The position numbers and the translations under genes are program-made. The notes beneath the pieces are model-generated. The model worked only from the letters and a program-made list of their open reading frames with translations, was not told the origin of the DNA and made no database searches. From Beaufortia kweichowensis (taxonomy: Eukaryota > Chordata > Actinopteri > Cypriniformes > Gastromyzontidae): a DNA stretch of 64,000 nucleotides. Location of the stretch: assembly GCA_019155185.1 (NCBI GenBank), contig CM032795.1, forward strand, positions 11,573,795-11,637,794, written 5' to 3'. Shown piece by piece: positions 61,601 through 64,000 of this stretch (the first letter of the stretch is position 1; each line of letters starts with the position of its first letter).

Positions 61601-64000
61601 ATTCTCTCAGCTCGGCCAGACGACCGTCTAGAGCAGCTCTCCTCTCCCTGTCCACATCTGACTCCTTCCCGGGTGACATGTTCCTACCATGGGTCTGGAG
61701 ATCATCAATACGTGGCTGATGACCCTGAATCTCCTTCTGCAGGGTCTGGGGAACAATGGGAATATAGTCAGGGATCAAAAAAATGCTTAAACAGAGCTTG
61801 TAAATGAAAAAATAAATTGAGTGATTGATTACCTGGTTCTTTTTGATGAGCAGCTGGACACTGGGCAGATCTTTGCCGTGGTCTGTGGATGTGGCGAGGG
61901 GCATCCTCTCCTTCACCCATAACTATAACGGAAAACATAAAACTTAAAATAGTCTCAAAATAGACTAAAATTGAATACTTTATCTTAAACAAATGTTGTA
62001 AGCATATAGTTATATCCGCATATAGTTGTTGTTGACTCACTATCTCATCCTCAAGGTCTCTGTTGAACTGATGAGCCTCTTTTGAATCAAGAAGATGCTG
62101 TCTGCGCTGATTTAGAGGATCTTGGAGCTGAGAAAACCTGTCTGTCACTCTTCTCTGCTGCCCATCCACCTCCATTATCCCAGAATCCTCTTGGGCCAAC
62201 GCCAGTGCCTGGGACTGTAGAGACTGGACCTCTTTCTCACGGACATCCATCTGATGTTCCAGCATCTGAGACACAGAGGAGGTATTAGTTTTGAAACTTT
62301 TTTATTTACATAAACTAAATACGGTTAATGACAAACAATATAAAATGTATTTAATGTATTTAACATAAGTATTCCTTAAGAGCCACGACCAGAGTCTGAT
62401 ACCCAAGCTAAATCCTATGCAAATGTAATACCATGTGTTTAGAATTTTAGATAGAAGTTTTCAATAATTACTGTAAATGCAAAATAATCATCTTGATTTC
62501 ATATGAAGGTGATTTGTGAATATCCTAAGTGACATTCTCTCTACTCAGCTTACCTGGTGTTTCTTGAGTAGAATATTGACACTGGTGAGATCTTTCCCAA
62601 AGTCATCGCTCTGGAGTTGAGAGGAGATGTTCTCGAGCCAGGAGTCCAGCGATGAGCAGCTCTGTGTGAAAAGCTCTGCTCGGTTTGCGTCGAACAAACA
62701 CTGAGCTTTAGCTTGAGTAGTGCTCTCCAGCTCCTCCCACTGCTTTTGAAGACCACTCAGAGTCTCTAAAACCGTCTGCTCCAACTCGGGCTTCTCCTTC
62801 ACTAATGCCTGACCCTCCTACAAGAACAAGTACACTAGATAGGTAAAGTTCGTACACAAGCTTTATGTTTATGTGACAAAGCCTGGCCTGAAAAGGGTAC
62901 AATGTGTTAGCATGATGTTAAGATATTGTACCATGATATTAACATAATGCTAACCTGTTTAACAATACTAAACATGATGTTAGAATGATTTAGCATAAAG
63001 GCACATGCATTTTGTTATCACAATGTTAATATGCTTTGGTATGTTTTAGTACTTTTCTGTAAGAGGTTATTGTTCTGTCTTACATATTATTTTACAAATA
63101 TATTTGTCCCTCTTCATTAGGATTGTATGTGTGTATACCTTGTCAATCTTGTCCAACCAGTCTTTATTGGATGCCAACTCAGCCATAAAGGCCTGGTGCT
63201 TCTGCCACTTGCTGTGAAGGTTTCTGGCCTCATCGTAGGACATGTCCTGGGCTGTCAACATCTTCTCATTTATCCAAAGTGTCAGCTACAAAAAAAGAGG
63301 GTGGGAAGACACAACTGAATTATTTTGGCTTTGGGACTAAAAATTATTTTTAAGAAAATGCTAACTACAAATACATGGTATTAAAATGTATTAAAATCTA
63401 CCTCCTGTCCGTCCTGTAGGAAGCGCTGAAGCTCTCTGTTATCTTTCAGTTTAGCCAGCAGCTCATTGGCACCTTGCTTGTTTTTCTGGTGCCTGAGATA
63501 AATAAAAGAGAACCTGAGATTTCCTGACTTGATTTCAATGGCTTTGCTGTGCAGATGTATTTCATGCATCTTTATCAGGATGAAATACCATTGACAGATA
63601 CTGCACATGTCAATAAAAGTGCAGCTTTGAAGCATCCGTTTCATTTCTAATCACCTTTCCTGAATGGAGTCAATCTTCTCTTGGATCTTGTCTGCATATG
63701 TGTTGCCATCAGATATGAGTCTTCGTCCAGATTCGACCACACCGTTGATCTTCTCCTCGTTGGCCTCCATGGTGGTGAGGAAGTCCTCATGTTTCTTGAT
63801 GGCCTCGATCGCCCCTTGCAAGCTAGAAGGCATCTCTGTGTGTGACAGAACGTACTCCTGCAAGCAAACAAATTTCTTTATATTCATCCACCAATCAGGA
63901 ATAATTACTTTGCACCAAACTGAATATTGGCTGATATTTGGCCATACTGAGATCATTGGCATTGGAAGAAAAGGACTCACCTGGCTATTAAGGAAGCCCT
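55613..64000 (-). CDS. sptbn2: beta-III spectrin (SPTBN2), C-terminal half; 5' part lies beyond the window
   Basis: Spectrin cross-links actin and anchors membrane proteins under the plasma membrane; SPTBN2 is the neuronal, Purkinje-rich form. Exons in the window: 64000-63981, 63857-63655, 63492-63402, 63285-63139, 62817-62554, 62265-62041, 61922-61833, 61745-61452, 61241-61111, 60987-60783, 60624-60247, 60157-59913, 59720-59582, 59185-59101, 58954-58758, 58656-58541, 58061-57986, 57579-57472, 56557-56376, 56250-56077, 55965-55923, 55819-55613. They read in frame for 1205 residues. Successive triple-helical spectrin repeats are visible (e.g. EYVLSHTEMPSSLQ, TAEQ-like 'MLTAQDMSYDEARNLHSKWQ', 'FRDTSTIGQERVD'-type 'FARDTSTIGQERVD'). 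A low-complexity linker follows, then a PH domain (SWQNVYCVLRKGSLGFYKD to FLFQAKDEAEMSSW) and a C-terminus with SRAMTMPPISP and EKRFSFFGKKK. That tail distinguishes SPTBN2 from SPTBN1. The actin-binding calponin-homology domains are outside the window. Confidence 0.96.
57472..57579 (-). other. sptbn2: KP-rich linker exon of sptbn2, possible cassette
   Basis: This 108-nt exon is in phase 0 at both ends and encodes 36 residues dominated by Lys-Pro repeats (KKPEPKPETKP, SKPVSKPHK). It lies between the last spectrin repeat and the PH domain, where mammalian SPTBN2 has a variable proline-rich linker. It can be skipped without a frame change. Confidence 0.7.

Overview
This window looks like nuclear DNA of a bony fish, most likely a cyprinid (zebrafish, carp or goldfish type). 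It is AT-rich, its genes are split by many short GT-AG introns, and it is full of microsatellites and short fold-back repeats of kinds familiar from cyprinid genomes. I see no bacterial, phage or CRISPR content. No computation was run: gene models were built by reading splice sites and codon phase by hand, and family assignments rest on remembered family features.

Layout. 1-4445: repeat-rich intergenic DNA with a ~270 bp GA tract. 4389-8006 (+): a secreted four-helix cytokine of the IL-6/gp130 group (CNTF/M17/CLCF1-like), with a TATA box and an interferon-type element upstream, four coding exons and AU-rich elements in the 3' UTR. 8393-21506 (-): a complete 32-exon class-I myosin of the MYO1C/MYO1H group (1045 codons plus stop), converging on the cytokine gene. 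28832-30331 (+): an intronless muscarinic acetylcholine receptor M1 coding region. 33490-39960 (-): dpf2 (BAF45d/requiem), with a probable frameshift in its third coding exon and a conserved 42-nt cassette exon. 44585-45373 (-): single-exon cdc42ep2 (BORG1). 55613 to beyond 64000 (-): the 3' half of sptbn2 (beta-III spectrin), with spectrin repeats, a variable linker and a C-terminal PH domain.

The genes do not form one pathway. Their grouping matches human 11q12-q13, where CNTF, CHRM1, DPF2, CDC42EP2, SPTBN2 and CLCF1 lie; the myosin is the exception. Several act at the membrane and cortex (myosin I, CDC42EP2, spectrin); dpf2 acts on chromatin.

Most notable observations: a Ser/Thr-rich insertion and a furin-like site in the cytokine; an exon giving the myosin an N-terminus like nuclear myosin 1; loss of the third-extracellular-loop cysteine pair in the M1 receptor; the dpf2 frameshift; and a TTTC microsatellite forming the polypyrimidine tract of a myosin exon. 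I did not find a wholly new biological system here.
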